Part shown: piece by piece, positions 43,601 through 53,752 of the stretch
Layout of the letters: each line of letters starts with the position of its first letter
How positions within the stretch are numbered: position 1 is the first letter of the stretch
NCBI GenBank assembly: GCA_039704465.1
Contig: JASFAU010000007.1
Span: 434,001 to 498,000 of the forward strand
DNA from: Plasmodiophora brassicae
Lineage: Eukaryota > Endomyxa > Phytomyxea > Plasmodiophorida > Plasmodiophoridae
Reading direction: 5' to 3'
DNA length: 64,000 nucleotides
Program-made: the position numbers and the translations under genes
Notes under the pieces: model-generated
The model's database searches: none
Seen by the model: only the letters and a program-made list of their open reading frames with translations
What the model was told of the DNA's origin: nothing

Positions 43601-44126
43601 CGCTCTGCGAGCATTCCCCACGGCGAAATGACGAACAGCGCCGAAATAAGTCGCTGCGACTACGCCGCCAGTGACGTCGTGTGTGTGCAGCTCGACTGCT
43701 CCCGCCCAAACTGCACTGAAGTGCGAAGCGCCGTCTGCCGGGCCGCCGTACGTGGAGCCGGTCGGGGACAAGTGGCCAACTGGCCATGTTCGCTGTCGAC
43801 GCGGGTGGAAACGTGGCCCGGCTGCTGTCCGTAAAGGATGTACAGATTGGTTTGCATTACCGAATCAGGGCTGAAATCTGACCGTGCGGTCGCGTTGAAT
43901 TCCGCATCGGGAATCCCGTCAGGTACGGTCGTTGCAGATGCAGTGTGGACGTGAGGTCCGGAGCCATGGAGGTCGAGGACAGGCGTACGGCTCGACCTGT
44001 GGTGGGGACTGTGGCAGAGTCGAAAACGGGGGGACTCTACCACGGACCGTATGAGGTAGGCCATGATGGATGGGGGCAGCAGATGCATCCGCGTCGGCCC
44101 GCAGCACCAGGCGGTCGTACCCAAAC

Positions 44127-45334
44127 ATGCTGAGCGCCCTGCCTCCAGTCGAGGACAGTCTGCCCAGCTCGTTTGGAAGGCGCATTCGTCGCCGTGCTCC
44201 AGCCGGGATATCGACCGGTTCGTCGCCGCCTTACGTCCGTCGTTATCTGTCACGTCTGAGGCAACCGCCCTGGCTCATCATCATCGGTCTAGACGAACGA
44301 TTTCCAAAGCCGTTTGAAGTCTGCGAAGAATCGGCGCTTCAACTCCTGCAGGCGTTCGAGCACAATGTCCCGTCCGCCATCCAGTTCACCGAGGTCACCC
44401 ATCCTGAAGTGCCGCCGTCTCCCGATGGGTATTCGTCCCCAGGCCTATCACTACTTGTGCTCTGTTGCAATGACACCCTCTGTCGCTAGGCGTCATCGTG
44501 ATGTTGGTAGAGGCCGCTCGCGAATTAGCTCTGCGGGGCATAACGAAGAATTCTGCCTCGTCTGTAAGGTACTGCTGAGGCATCTCTCTTCTCCTGTGCC
44601 CTGGTTTCATATTCGAGACAGCGCGGCGGCACCGTTATCATCTGCGACGAGGATTCGTGCAGCCAGCTGTACCATCCATCGTGTATCGGCCTGGCCAAAG
44701 TACCGCAAGGCAGATGGAGTTGCCCTCGACACCAATGCGTGTTCTGCGATTCGCATCGTTCGCCCATCTTACAATGTTCTACCTGTTGGATAAGGTTGGT
44801 GCTTGCCTGACCTCCCGCTATCCGTCCATGTATACTCAAACGACGCGCCTAGTTATTGTGCTCGTCATGCCCCCTTCGGCAACGATATCGGCGATCTTGG
44901 GATGGCGTTCCGCTGCATCCGCTGTGATCCGAAACACGCCGAGTCCCGAAGATGGTTTTTCGACGAACTGAAAGCAACGCTGCCCCCGGATAGTCAAACG
45001 GTCAAACGTGACGGCAAGGTCCTCGGTAAACCGGTCGACCTGTGGGTACTGTACCACAGCGTCGTCGTCATGGGCGGGTTTGAAAATGTTCGCATGCTAC
45101 ACTGATACGTGGCGAGACTACTGTCGCTGATTATGGTTGTAGGTACCAGCGGATTCGTGGCGTCGCATAGCAAACCATCTCGGTTTCCATCTCCCTGCCA
45201 GAGAGAGCGACGTTTGCCACATCCTGTCGAACGCGTACGAGAGCCTACTGCTTCCATTTGAGCGAAGGGTGTTTTCGCGTCCTGGTTTGGGAACAGAGAA
45301 CACGTTACAATCATTGTCCGAAGGCCCATCGTAA
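44127..45334 (+). CDS. NSD-type PHD-C5HCH plus ARID chromatin protein
   Basis: Five exons joined by introns of about 53-57 nt. Exon 1 (MSALPPVEDSLPSSFG to DGYS) has no recognised domain. Then comes a PHD finger (EEFCLVCKRGGTVIICDEDS, SQLYHPSCIGLAKVPQGRW, SCPRHQC) running directly into a C5HCH-like finger (CVFCDSHRSPILQC, STCWISYCARHAP), the same tandem seen after SET in NSD methyltransferases. It is followed by FRCIRCDPKH and an ARID domain (RWFFDELKATL, GKPVDLWVLYHSVVVMGGFE, then across an intron DSWRRIANHLGFHLPARESD and NAYESLLLPFE). No SET domain is present. The protein likely reads histone tails and binds AT-rich DNA. Confidence 0.75.
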
Positions 45335-45480
45335 GCTATATTACTACAGTAATGACAAGATAAACCGACCATCCTCGAGGCAACGGCCGGTTTCGCGTTG
45401 CCCTGACAAGTTGCCAGTCACACACCACGAAGCGCGCTGTGTGTTCTGGACACAGTCTGTGTCCATCGTGTCGACCCGCC

Positions 45481-46557
45481 ATGAGAGACGATCCCACGGG
45501 CACCATCGTGGCCGTCGTCATCATCGTCCCAATCGTCGCCTGTCTCATCATCTGGTACATGTACCGCGTGAGATTCTGGTCGCTCCCCGTCAACGTCGTC
45601 TCGCGTGTTCGGATTCAGACTTCCCGGCGTGTAGGTACAGAACCGCCAAGGTGCTTGCCTGTTTCTCGTGCTGCTGCGGCTGGCTGTGCTGCGGATGGAA
45701 GCACGTTGTTCGCAAACCGCCTCACACTGGTATGGCAAACGCCACCGTCCACGTGATTGCCCGCGCCCATTGCCTGTCTAGGCCTGTGCGCTGGGAGTGG
45801 ACGAAAATCTCGGGCCAAACGCGTTGCCATCTGCTTCCCACACAATCCCTGCTTCCACTGCTGCCCGGAGGGATGCCATTGCGACCCGTGCTGCGATGAT
45901 AGCCCTGAGGCGCGATCGCGCCGCATTCACATGGATCCCGAGGCGCACCCGTTCGGTAGGTCACGTTCGCCACGATCAGAATCATCGTCGAACACGCGTT
46001 TGCAGGCCTCGGGTGCGCCTGTCCATGTACTCCGTTGTGCCTCATCAGATGCCTGTGCGAAGACGACGTCGAGGAGGGGCTGGCAAGCAATCCAGCACCT
46101 CCTGTACCGCGCCAGCAGCAGCAACAGCCAGCACGGCCACCCGTCGCAGCCATGGCCCGCCCGGCTCCCAATGACCCGCCGTCGAACAATCGCTATGCTG
46201 GCCCTGCTGCGGCCGCCCCACCTCCGCTGAATGATCCGCCACCCGCCTACGACGACATCGTCCAGGACGATGCGGTTCGTCGACAATCCCGTCGTCAGCT
46301 GTCGTGCACTCTGACGTGCGCTGCTGGTATGGCAGGACGTGAGGAAGCCGGCGGCGTTCGGTGCCCAAGCGCCACTAGACCGCCGCCAGGAACCTGCTGA
46401 CGACTCGAAGGAAGCGGATATCACCGCGACGCAAGCCGCCAAGGTGCTGGCGATGAAGGCGGCGCAGGGCGTGGCCGGATTGGCATCCGGCGCGATGGCC
46501 ATGGCGAAATCAGCCCGAAGCGGGTCGCCCGCCGCAGCGCCATCCCGTAAAACATGA
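45481..46557 (+). CDS. Cys-rich single-pass membrane protein with PPxY motif
   Basis: Starts MRDDPTGTIVAVVIIVPIVACLIIWYMY, a short N-terminus with one membrane helix. Later frames show Cys clusters (CFSCCCGWLCCGW, CFPHNPCFHCCPEGCHCDPCC) that could be palmitoylated, then a Gln/Pro/Ala-rich stretch with PPPAYDD, a PPxY ligand for NEDD4-type WW domains, and a C-terminal Ala-rich helix (AAKVLAMKAAQGVAGLASGAM). The exons are in different frames; several GT-AG joins are possible and I could not fix them. No family recognised. Confidence 0.45.
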
Positions 46558-46708
46558 CGACCGCATGCGCGCCTCGATCGTTCCGCCGAACGCGACAGCG
46601 AGCAACCCGACGAGGATGAGTCACGAGTAGTGGTCGGTGCCGGGGCTCGACCGGGGGTGACTCAACGTAGCATGAGTCCAGACGATATTTGTTAACGATA
46701 TATCACGT

Positions 46709-47980
46709 ATGTCGCGAGCAGTAGTCGTGGCGGTATCGCTGGTGGCGGCGATGTTGCTGGTCGGGGCCGTTGCCGGCCGCGATCGCCATCACGATGCCCA
46801 CAACCATAGGGACCACCACAACGACGAAGACCGTGATGACCACGGGCATCACCATAGCGACGAACATGGACACCATCACGATGACGGGTCGCATGATCGT
46901 TCGTTTCAGACGTGTGGTGTCGCAGCACGCTCGAAACGCTGACGATTGCACGGTTAGATCACGACCAAGGATCCCATTCGCATAAGCATTCGCACGACTA
47001 CCACCATGATCGTAAGCGAGACGGCCATGTTATAACAACGTCATGGGCTAAGCGCGCGTGTTTGTCTGGTAGACCATGATCATGAACATGACGACGGGCA
47101 CCACCATGGTACGTTCACGTAACCGTGGGCGATGGATGTGCTCGCCTCTGAATATGTGTTTAGATGACCATCAAGATGATGACCACTGGGTAGCCGGAAG
47201 CGCGCTGGCATTGTGCAACGATCTCTGACGAGTTACCTGCTAGGACCACACTGACAACCACAACGAAATGGATAACGAGCAGCATCAGGACCAGCACCAG
47301 GGTTGGCTCCATACGGTCGAGTAAGGGGTGCTGTCGTTGACTGTTGCTGCCCAGGTATGGAGCAGGAGCTCCATCAGGACACGGAGGCTGGGTTCGACCA
47401 GCACCAGATGACGGGGCTGGACCCGGCGCTCGAGACGCACATGTGGACCGTGCAAACGCAGCACCAGGACATCGATCAGCACATCGACGATTCCATGCAC
47501 ACGGGCATTCATGCGGACCAAGGGAACTCTGCCGACCATGGCCATGGCCACCATGAGGAGAGGGAGGTAATCATTCGTCGTTACGTTCTTTGGTCACTTC
47601 CGCCATTCTGACCTTTGTTTGTCTCAGCACGATGACCATCATAACCACCATGTAAGGAATTCCGGCAGGCATCACATGCGAAACGTCCTGACTGATCGTG
47701 ACGTGTCGCACAGGACGATCACGACGACGATAAGCACCATGATGCCGACGATGAGAGCTCACATCACGAGCATCACGACCACGACGTACGGGGCCCTGCC
47801 GTTTATCGTGTGTGTGCAGCGACCAACTGTCTAACTGGTTCCTATGATATATAGCACGGCGATCACCACGACGATCACGATCACCACGACCACGAGGACC
47901 ATCACCATCACCGGCACCACGACTATGACGACGATAACGATGACGACGACGACGAAGATGACGACGACGACGATGACTGA
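46709..47980 (+). CDS. Multi-exon His/Asp-rich secreted protein
   Basis: Exon 1 gives a signal peptide (AVVVAVSLVAAMLLVGAVAG) then HHDAHNHRDHHNDEDRDD and HGHHHSDEHGHHHDDG. Further exons, separated by introns of roughly 50-60 nt with GT-AG ends, keep the same composition: SHSHKHSHDYHHD, HDHEHDDGHHHG, DDHQDDDHW, DHTDNHNEMDNEQHQDQHQ, MEQELHQDTEAGFDQHQ through HADQGNSADHGHGHHEE, a HDDHHNHHV block, and a last exon HHDDHDHHDHEDHHHHRHHD ending in an Asp run. It is compositionally like the cluster at 29.7-32.6 kb but has introns. Probable metal or pH-responsive secreted polymer; function inferred only. Confidence 0.6.
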
Positions 47981-48153
47981 TCCGCATTTAACGTCCACTG
48001 TACATTGCAATCCAATTGCTGGCTATAGGCGCACCCTCCTCCTCATCATTATTGCTATTTCACCTAATACATTGGTGGCAAAGGATACACGGTATTAACG
48101 GGGTCGGGCGACGACGGGCCGAGCCGGTGCGGCCTCCAGACGAGAGAGAAGGT

Positions 48154-48512
48154 TCAGCGGCCACACGGCGGTGCAGCATTCGTACGGGGGACCGGGACGA
48201 TCGGGTTGACGCCTGCAATGTTGTCGACGAAGGGCAGCCATGCGAAAGTGGGGACCGGGAGCGACGCGAAGGGCAAAGCGGAGTGTGCGGTGACGGCGAC
48301 CCCAGGGGACGTCGTGTGGGAGGCGGCGCCGCGCTCGCCAGTCGCCATCATGTGAGCGACGCGCGCCTGCCGGCGGGATGCTGCTCGACCTGACGAACGT
48401 CGATGTGCAGGGGCGAATTGGAGTGCACCGGTGAGGAGTCGCCTCGCACCGCCGACAAGGAGTGGCCAGGCGGGGCGTCCGAGCGCGAGCTACGTCGTGC
48501 CATGTGCATGTG
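48154..48512 (-). CDS. Possible short gene, unknown
   Basis: Minus-strand frames read MARRSSRSDAPPGHSLSAVR with SPVHSNSPLHIDVR, and then, after a GT, AHSALPFASLPVPTFAWLPF with VDNIAGVNPIVPVP, ending at 48154. They could be two exons of one gene. There is no family match, and the plus strand also carries an open frame here. Confidence 0.25.
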
Positions 48513-48647
48513 ATGGCCCCCCGATACACGTCGCGCTGTTGATCTCCACCGTCGTATTAGCGTGGGCATGGGGCAGGTCAGGGCCAGTCTTGATATTGCG
48601 GTCGGTGTCGAACGGACGGTGTGTGTACGCTCGGCAGACGACCGTAC

Positions 48648-51600
48648 ATGAATCTTCGGATGAGCCACAACACGGCGTCGATGGCAACGGCGCCACCCGA
48701 TGGCCTGTACGAAGGCGTGCTTGACGTTCGGTCGGGAAGCGGCCCCATGCATATGTGGTCGAAACGATTCGTACGCATGTGCACCGACGCGCTCATTGTG
48801 TTCTCGTCGGCGAACCAACCCGTCGTGCATCACGTCGCTCCGTTATTGCATATCGGCGACGTATGCCAGCTGGAGAAGAACCCGGAACGCTTCGTGGTGT
48901 CGTTCATCCATCGGAGCACCGGGAAACTGAAGACCCTGACCATGTCGTGCGAGAGCACCGACCAGGCACAGGTCTGGGTCCAGGCCATTGCGACCAGGAA
49001 GGACGGCCTGTGGAAGGAGCAGGCGAATGGCAGTCTTATTCTGGAGCAATCCGCGAATTCGTCCTGTCGGAAGCGGTTCTCCCTACCGTTCGTCGTCTCC
49101 GAGTTCGATGATGTCAGTGATCGTACCGCCCAACGGGGGCGTTCGAGGTCGGTGTGACCTAAGGGGATCGCCAAGGGGGGCTGACCCTGCAGGCAGGACG
49201 ATTGCCAGGCATCATACATATAGGGACGCCGAATCAAGCCACGCCAGTGTCGAGGACGACAGACCGCGTCTGGCACGCCCAGGAATACACAGGCGCCAGC
49301 AATCCGACGTCCGACGTCAGCCTCTACATGACGAGGATACCTCCCAGTTTCGGTACCGTCAGCTTCCTGCGTGCCTCATGGGTGGCGACTGAATGGCGCC
49401 ATCGCAGGAAAGCGCTTTCGTCCATTCTGTCCGATATCGGGGGGATCCAGGCGGTGCGACTCGCGGACGTCATCGGCAACGACGGTGTGTGACTTTGAAA
49501 TAGACGCCTGTGCACACGTGCGCCGTCTGACGGCCAACAGGGTCACTTCTCAGGCAGCTCCTTAATCTTGCAGGACGAAGGAGACCCGCCGTTGACACGT
49601 ACAAAAGGTTCCTATTACGCGGATCAGTTTACAATGATGGCTGGTGGTGACTAAGCCATCCGACAGCGGGTCGGGTACTGGGAACATACAGTCTGAGATC
49701 GAGTCCCTGTTGACGTCTCTTTTACGGGACGCGCGGTTCGAGGCGGCCTTGGACCTCGTTCCACTGTGCAACGACCCGGAGACTTCCGCTGTGGCAGTCC
49801 ATTTGAAGTGGTCTCTAGTGAAGGGCAAGGTAGGCTTGCTGCTGAAGAGGGTTGTTACACAAACGGACACTGACAACGAACTGACCCGTAGAGGGGCGCG
49901 AGGGACAAGTTCGCGTCCTTCCTGGAGTCGCATCTGAGCGGCGATCGGTTCACCGAGGAAGTCGGTGCCGCCGTCGTGCTGTGCCTCAAAGGAGAACCGA
50001 CGCAGCGATTTCCTAAGGTGTCCCCTGCGCCCGTCCTGTTGACAAGGCCGCTTACACATGCCCATTTAGCTGCTGAGGTTTCCCGCTGCCTGGAAAGGGT
50101 TGCTGATCGCCACTGTTCACGCTCCATCTCCGGTTAAGAACTCCATCTTTCGGGAACTGACTTGGATGATCCTGGAGGAGCCGTATGACGCACATCCAAG
50201 GCTTGCAGGAAGGGTTCGCTAACCGGCGCTCGTTCAGGACGAATTCACAGACGCTGCTGTCGCAGGCGGAATGGCCTGAATGGTTACTTCAGCCAGTCGT
50301 TTTCGAGAACGCATCGACTCAGCAGCGAGATACACATATCCAGGTGCGTCGTTTCGCTCGGGTCGCTCGATAGCCTCACTGACCGGCCTCGGTCCAGCTT
50401 CGGATGCACTTTGTCGTCATCTTGCACTTCAGCATGATGATGACGTCGACGGAATTCGAGACCGTATTCACACGAATGCTGGAGCATATGTGTCGGTGGG
50501 GATCGAGCGGGCGCGATTCAGCCAGTACCATCATCGGCTTCCTTCTGTCCAAGCTTATCCGCCAGAAACAACTGTTCCGCAACGATTATACGGCAACGTA
50601 CTACTCGTAAGCGAGGGACGCTTCACCGCCGAGATATCATTCCATGCTGACCTGCGCGCGCGCTCTCCTTCAGAAACCTTATCCGCCTGCTTGAGATCAT
50701 TGCCAACTTTGTCTTCTGTACCTGGGACTGGGCTGAATGCCCGGGGGAATTCCGCCCTCCCGTTTCGTACTGGGACCTACCCTCGTCGCTCGCGCTGCCT
50801 GACAATGCGGCCACCCGTTTCGTACCTACTCAGCACGGCTACGATCCGTCGTACGACGTCAGTGAAGCTGTCTGCAAGTTCCTGGCAGCAATCGGCTTCA
50901 ACGGCGACAGCGAACAGGTCCGTTGCAGACCGTCGCCAGCGTGCGCGCGTCGGTCGGGCCTGACAACGAATTTACCCGGCAGGCCGGGTTCCGCGTCACC
51001 GCCCTCCCGGAAGAGCGTCCCGTTGTTGCATCGCTTCAGCACTGGGCTGAGTTTTACCGCGACGCAATGCTCCTGCTCGCCGTCGTCGCCCGTAGGTTGA
51101 ATGGGTTTGGTCGGTGCAGTACCGTAGTGACATGACGATTCGTCAGCGAGGCGCGCGTCCCTGAGCGCCTCAGTCCACATTGGGCCCCAGATCAGAGCGT
51201 TCCTTCAGTGTTCGTCGCCTGCAAAGCGTCTGGACATCTGCGCGAAGCTGGTCAGTGCACCCATAGGCAAGAACGAGGCGATTCGGTGTCGCCTCATGCC
51301 CTCGTCTCAACGCCGTCCCAGTAGGCACACGGGAGAACGAGAGGCACAGGAACGAAACAACCATAGCCCGCGTCCTCGAGTATCACCTGCGGAACCGGTT
51401 CCAAGACAGGCCTCCGATTCCGGCGGTCCTGACGACCATACGACGGTCGCTGGGATGCGAAGACAGGCGAAACGCTCGATTCTCCGGCAGCGAACTGGTC
51501 GACGCGTTACTTGGGACTGGGCTCGCCGCCGCGCCCGACTCGGCGGCGTACATCGCCATCCTGCTGCTGGCCGCGCAGCGATTCGAACCCGTGAACACGC

Positions 51601-51749
51601 GGTCTGCCGTCTTCGCCAACGACGCGTCGCTATACTACAGGTTCGTCGACAGCGACGCCGGCCCGGCTCGACACAGGTACCACCATCTCGACAAGGGCGG
51701 GCCGCTGTCCCCGGCGTCGTTACGACGCGTGTCGGCACCTCTGCCATAG
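48648..51749 (+). CDS. PH- and DEP-domain protein
   Basis: A long multi-exon gene. The first exon encodes a PH domain (GLYEGVLDVRSG, KRFVRMCTDALIVFSS, then SCESTDQAQVWVQAIATR with the invariant Trp in the last helix). An intron after RSRS joins in phase to AGRLPGIIHIGTPNQATPVS and further exons with no named domain (IESLLTSLLRDARFEAALDL, then LLEIIANFVFCTWDWAECPG and HGYDPSYDVSEAVCKFLAAI). The last exon has a DEP-like winged helix (ARFSGSELVDALLGTGLAA, LLLAAQRFEPVNTRS, ASLYYRFVD) and ends at 51749. PH binds phosphoinositides and DEP binds membranes or receptors, so a membrane-signalling role is likely. The middle exon borders are uncertain, and two adjacent genes cannot be excluded. Confidence 0.5.
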
Positions 51750-51798
51750 AGTACGTAATCCATAAAGCCCAGCCATAGTCAGGTTGAAAAGTGCGGCG

Positions 51799-52068
51799 AT
51801 GAACGGCGACGGCGCCGCTCGGCAATGGCGAGGGCGGGGACGCGCCCGAGGTCGCCGCCGTGGCAGCAGCAGCGGGCATCCGTACCGGAACCGACGTCGT
51901 GACGACGACGACGCGCAAGGCCCGTACTTCCGCGAGTCGTTCCTCGAAGATCCTTGGAAAGACCTGCTCGAGCAGAGGCAGCACGACGACGACGGCGGCG
52001 AACAGCAACGAGTGAATAACCACCCCAGCAGCATGACGGCAACAACAATGGATACTGTGTTTATATAA
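51799..52068 (+). CDS. MPLKIP/TTDN1-like small protein
   Basis: An 89-residue frame. The N-terminus is Arg/Gly-rich (WRGRGRARGRRRG), then RNRRRDDDD and PYFRESFLEDPWKDL. The pattern Y-F-x2-S-x-L-E-D-P-W-x2-L is the C-terminal signature of MPLKIP (TTDN1), a small nuclear protein linked to lariat debranching and transcription. The similarity is short, so the call is tentative. A broken second copy of this frame lies at 53538..53720. Confidence 0.45.
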   Translation: MNGDGAARQWRGRGRARGRRRGSSSGHPYRNRRRDDDDAQGPYFRESFLEDPWKDLLEQRQHDDDGGEQQRVNNHPSSMTATTMDTVFI

Positions 52069-52069
52069 G

Positions 52070-52143
52070 CCGGTGTCCTGCATAACGGGCACGAATACGA
52101 CTGGGCGGGGCGAGTCGGTTTCAGAAGGCAGTCGAACGCGCAC
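52070..52143 (-). pseudogene. Truncated copy of the 3' end of the zinc-finger/RING gene
   Basis: Nearly identical to the segment at about 53780-53852, which encodes the RING end (CAFDCLLKPTRLAQSYSCPLC of the intact gene). Only about 25 codons are present; the C-terminal VDTIERIFV and the whole N-terminal part are missing. It travelled with the MPLKIP-like copy as one duplicated block. Confidence 0.6.
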
Positions 52144-52155
52144 CGATCGTCGGCA

Positions 52156-52826
52156 TCAGTGGAAACGGCTGTACAGGCCGAGGAACGTGCCGAGCTGCTG
52201 ACGACGGTGAGCAACGTTGCCTCTCGGCACCAAGCCATTCGCTTGCAACAGGGCATTGACGTCGGCTCCTCGCATGCCCTTAAGCTCCTCCGTTGTGGCA
52301 GGGAATCCCGAGGGAACTGCGCCGTCATTACCGACCAAAGGATGTAGAGCGAAGCCGTCCTCTGAAATCGCCGAGTTGAGGACCCGCGCGATCGACCGCG
52401 ATTCGCTGTATGATGTACTCAGAAATTTGGAGATGCACTTACTAGTAACCTGCGAGCGTACGCATGGGCCTGCATCCGCTGCACTTGCTGCAGCAGGTGG
52501 GCCTGCGTCCGCTGCAGGGCGCCCTGAAGCGCCGAAGCGAACCAAACCGGGGCACCAGCCCCGGGGTACGTTTGCGCGGCGTGCTCGGCGATCACCGCGT
52601 GTTCTCGAATTTGCGCCGCCGCAATCTCAACGCCAGTCACGCGCGGCGCGCCCGGGTCGGCCTCCCTCGGTCTCTTTCGGGACCGAACATCTTCCTTGGC
52701 CGCGCACACGTGCGTCACCTCCAGGGGTGCGCCGGCTACGATCGGCACTGCAACAGGCGGCGACATCGCGCTGGCGTTGACGTCGGTAAGGGCACCGATG
52801 GCGGGGGTATCCGCGCTGTAGTTCAT
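52156..52826 (-). CDS. Lineage-specific protein with a C-terminal SAP-like region
   Basis: Two exons. Exon 1 from the ATG at 52826 reads MNYSADTPAIGALTDVNAS, then KEDVRSRKRPREAD (a basic, nuclear-import-like patch) and GAGAPVWFASALQGALQ followed by a Gln-rich helix. After an intron of about 45 nt, exon 2 reads ESRSIARVLNSA, GNDGAVPSGFPATTEELKGM and VNALLQANGLVPRGNVAHRR. The FPAT-x-E-L...VNALL pattern resembles a SAP-like helix pair that I associate with expanded families in fungi-like genomes. This copy keeps its frame. It forms the left arm of an inverted repeat. Confidence 0.55.
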
Positions 52827-53240
52827 CGCGAGTGACGCCGGCAATGAAATATGACTCGGTCTTTCCGCGAGAAACAGTCCGTACGCGCAAGCCGAGTCAT
52901 GTTTCATTGCCGGCGTCGCTCGCGATGAACTACAACGTTGATATCCCCTCCCTCGGTACCCTTACCGACGTCAACGCCAGCGCGGTGTCGCCGCCTGTCG
53001 CAGTGCGGATCGTAGCCGTCCCTAGAGGTGACACCCGTGTGCGCGGCCAAGGAAGTTGTTCGGTCCCGAAAGAGACTGAAGGAGGCCGACCGGGGCACGC
53101 CGCGCGTGACTGGCGTTGAGATTGCGGCGGCCCATATTCGGGAACACGCGGGGATCGCCGAGCATGCTGCGCAGACGTACCCCGGGGCTGGTGCCCCGGT
53201 TTGGTTCGTTTCGGCGCTTCAGGTCGCCTGCAGCCGATGC
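52511..53240. repeat. Inverted duplication (arms 52511..52859 and 52892..53240)
   Basis: The two arms are reverse complements about a centre near 52876, with a spacer of about 32 nt (52860..52891). The symmetry sum is constant (ATG at 52826 mirrors ATG at 52925). The left arm holds the 5' exon of the intact minus-strand gene; the right arm holds its frameshifted plus-strand copy. Similarity fades beyond about 53240, where the right arm lacks the Gln-rich end. Confidence 0.8.
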
Positions 53241-53292
53241 AGACCCATGTGCAGAGGGGACGCAGGCCGCGACCTGCTGGAGCCCCCACGCA
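52925..53292 (+). pseudogene. Frameshifted inverted copy of the SAP-like gene
   Basis: Begins MNYNVDIPSLGTLTDVNASA, parallel to the intact copy, but lacks about 5 nt near 53018-53030 relative to it, so the frame shifts before KEVVRSRKR. The rest (VTGVEIAAAHIREHAGIAEH) continues in another frame and the second exon is not found. Likely a dead copy created by the inverted duplication. Confidence 0.65.
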
Positions 53293-53537
53293 GTGCGCGG
53301 AGTGTGATCCCCAGTGGCGCTCAAGCGCTTCAGGGGCTCAATGGCTCATGCTACGAATGCGCCGTGGCGGGGTCCGTACAACTTTTATTGAATGCTGCAT
53401 CGGATTTTATACTTGGTATCAAAGCAGTACCAACCTAAGCACCAAGCATCACCAACGTAAGCGAGCACATAAGCGCCCTTGACTGAACCTTGTTCACGCG
53501 CCCGGCCAACCGCATTCACTGGTTCCACAAGGGATTT

Positions 53538-53720
53538 GTGGCAGCAGCGGGCATCCTTACCAGAACCGATGTCGTGACGACGACGACGACGTCCAAGGCC
53601 CGGATATCCGCGAGTCGTTCTTCAAAGATCCTTGGAAAGACCTGCTCGAGCATAGGCAGAGGCAGCACGACGACGGCGGCGGCGGACAGCAACGAGTGAA
53701 TACCACCCCAGCACCATGAC
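53538..53720 (+). pseudogene. Broken second copy of the MPLKIP-like gene
   Basis: Closely similar to 51866-52050. The start codon and Arg/Gly-rich N-terminus are missing and the signature is degraded (DIRESFFKDPWKDLLE in place of YFRESFLEDPWKDLLE). It directly abuts the 3' end of the intact RING gene, as the better copy abuts the truncated RING fragment. Confidence 0.6.
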
Positions 53721-53752
53721 TACAACAACAATGTGTTTATATAGGATGAGTG

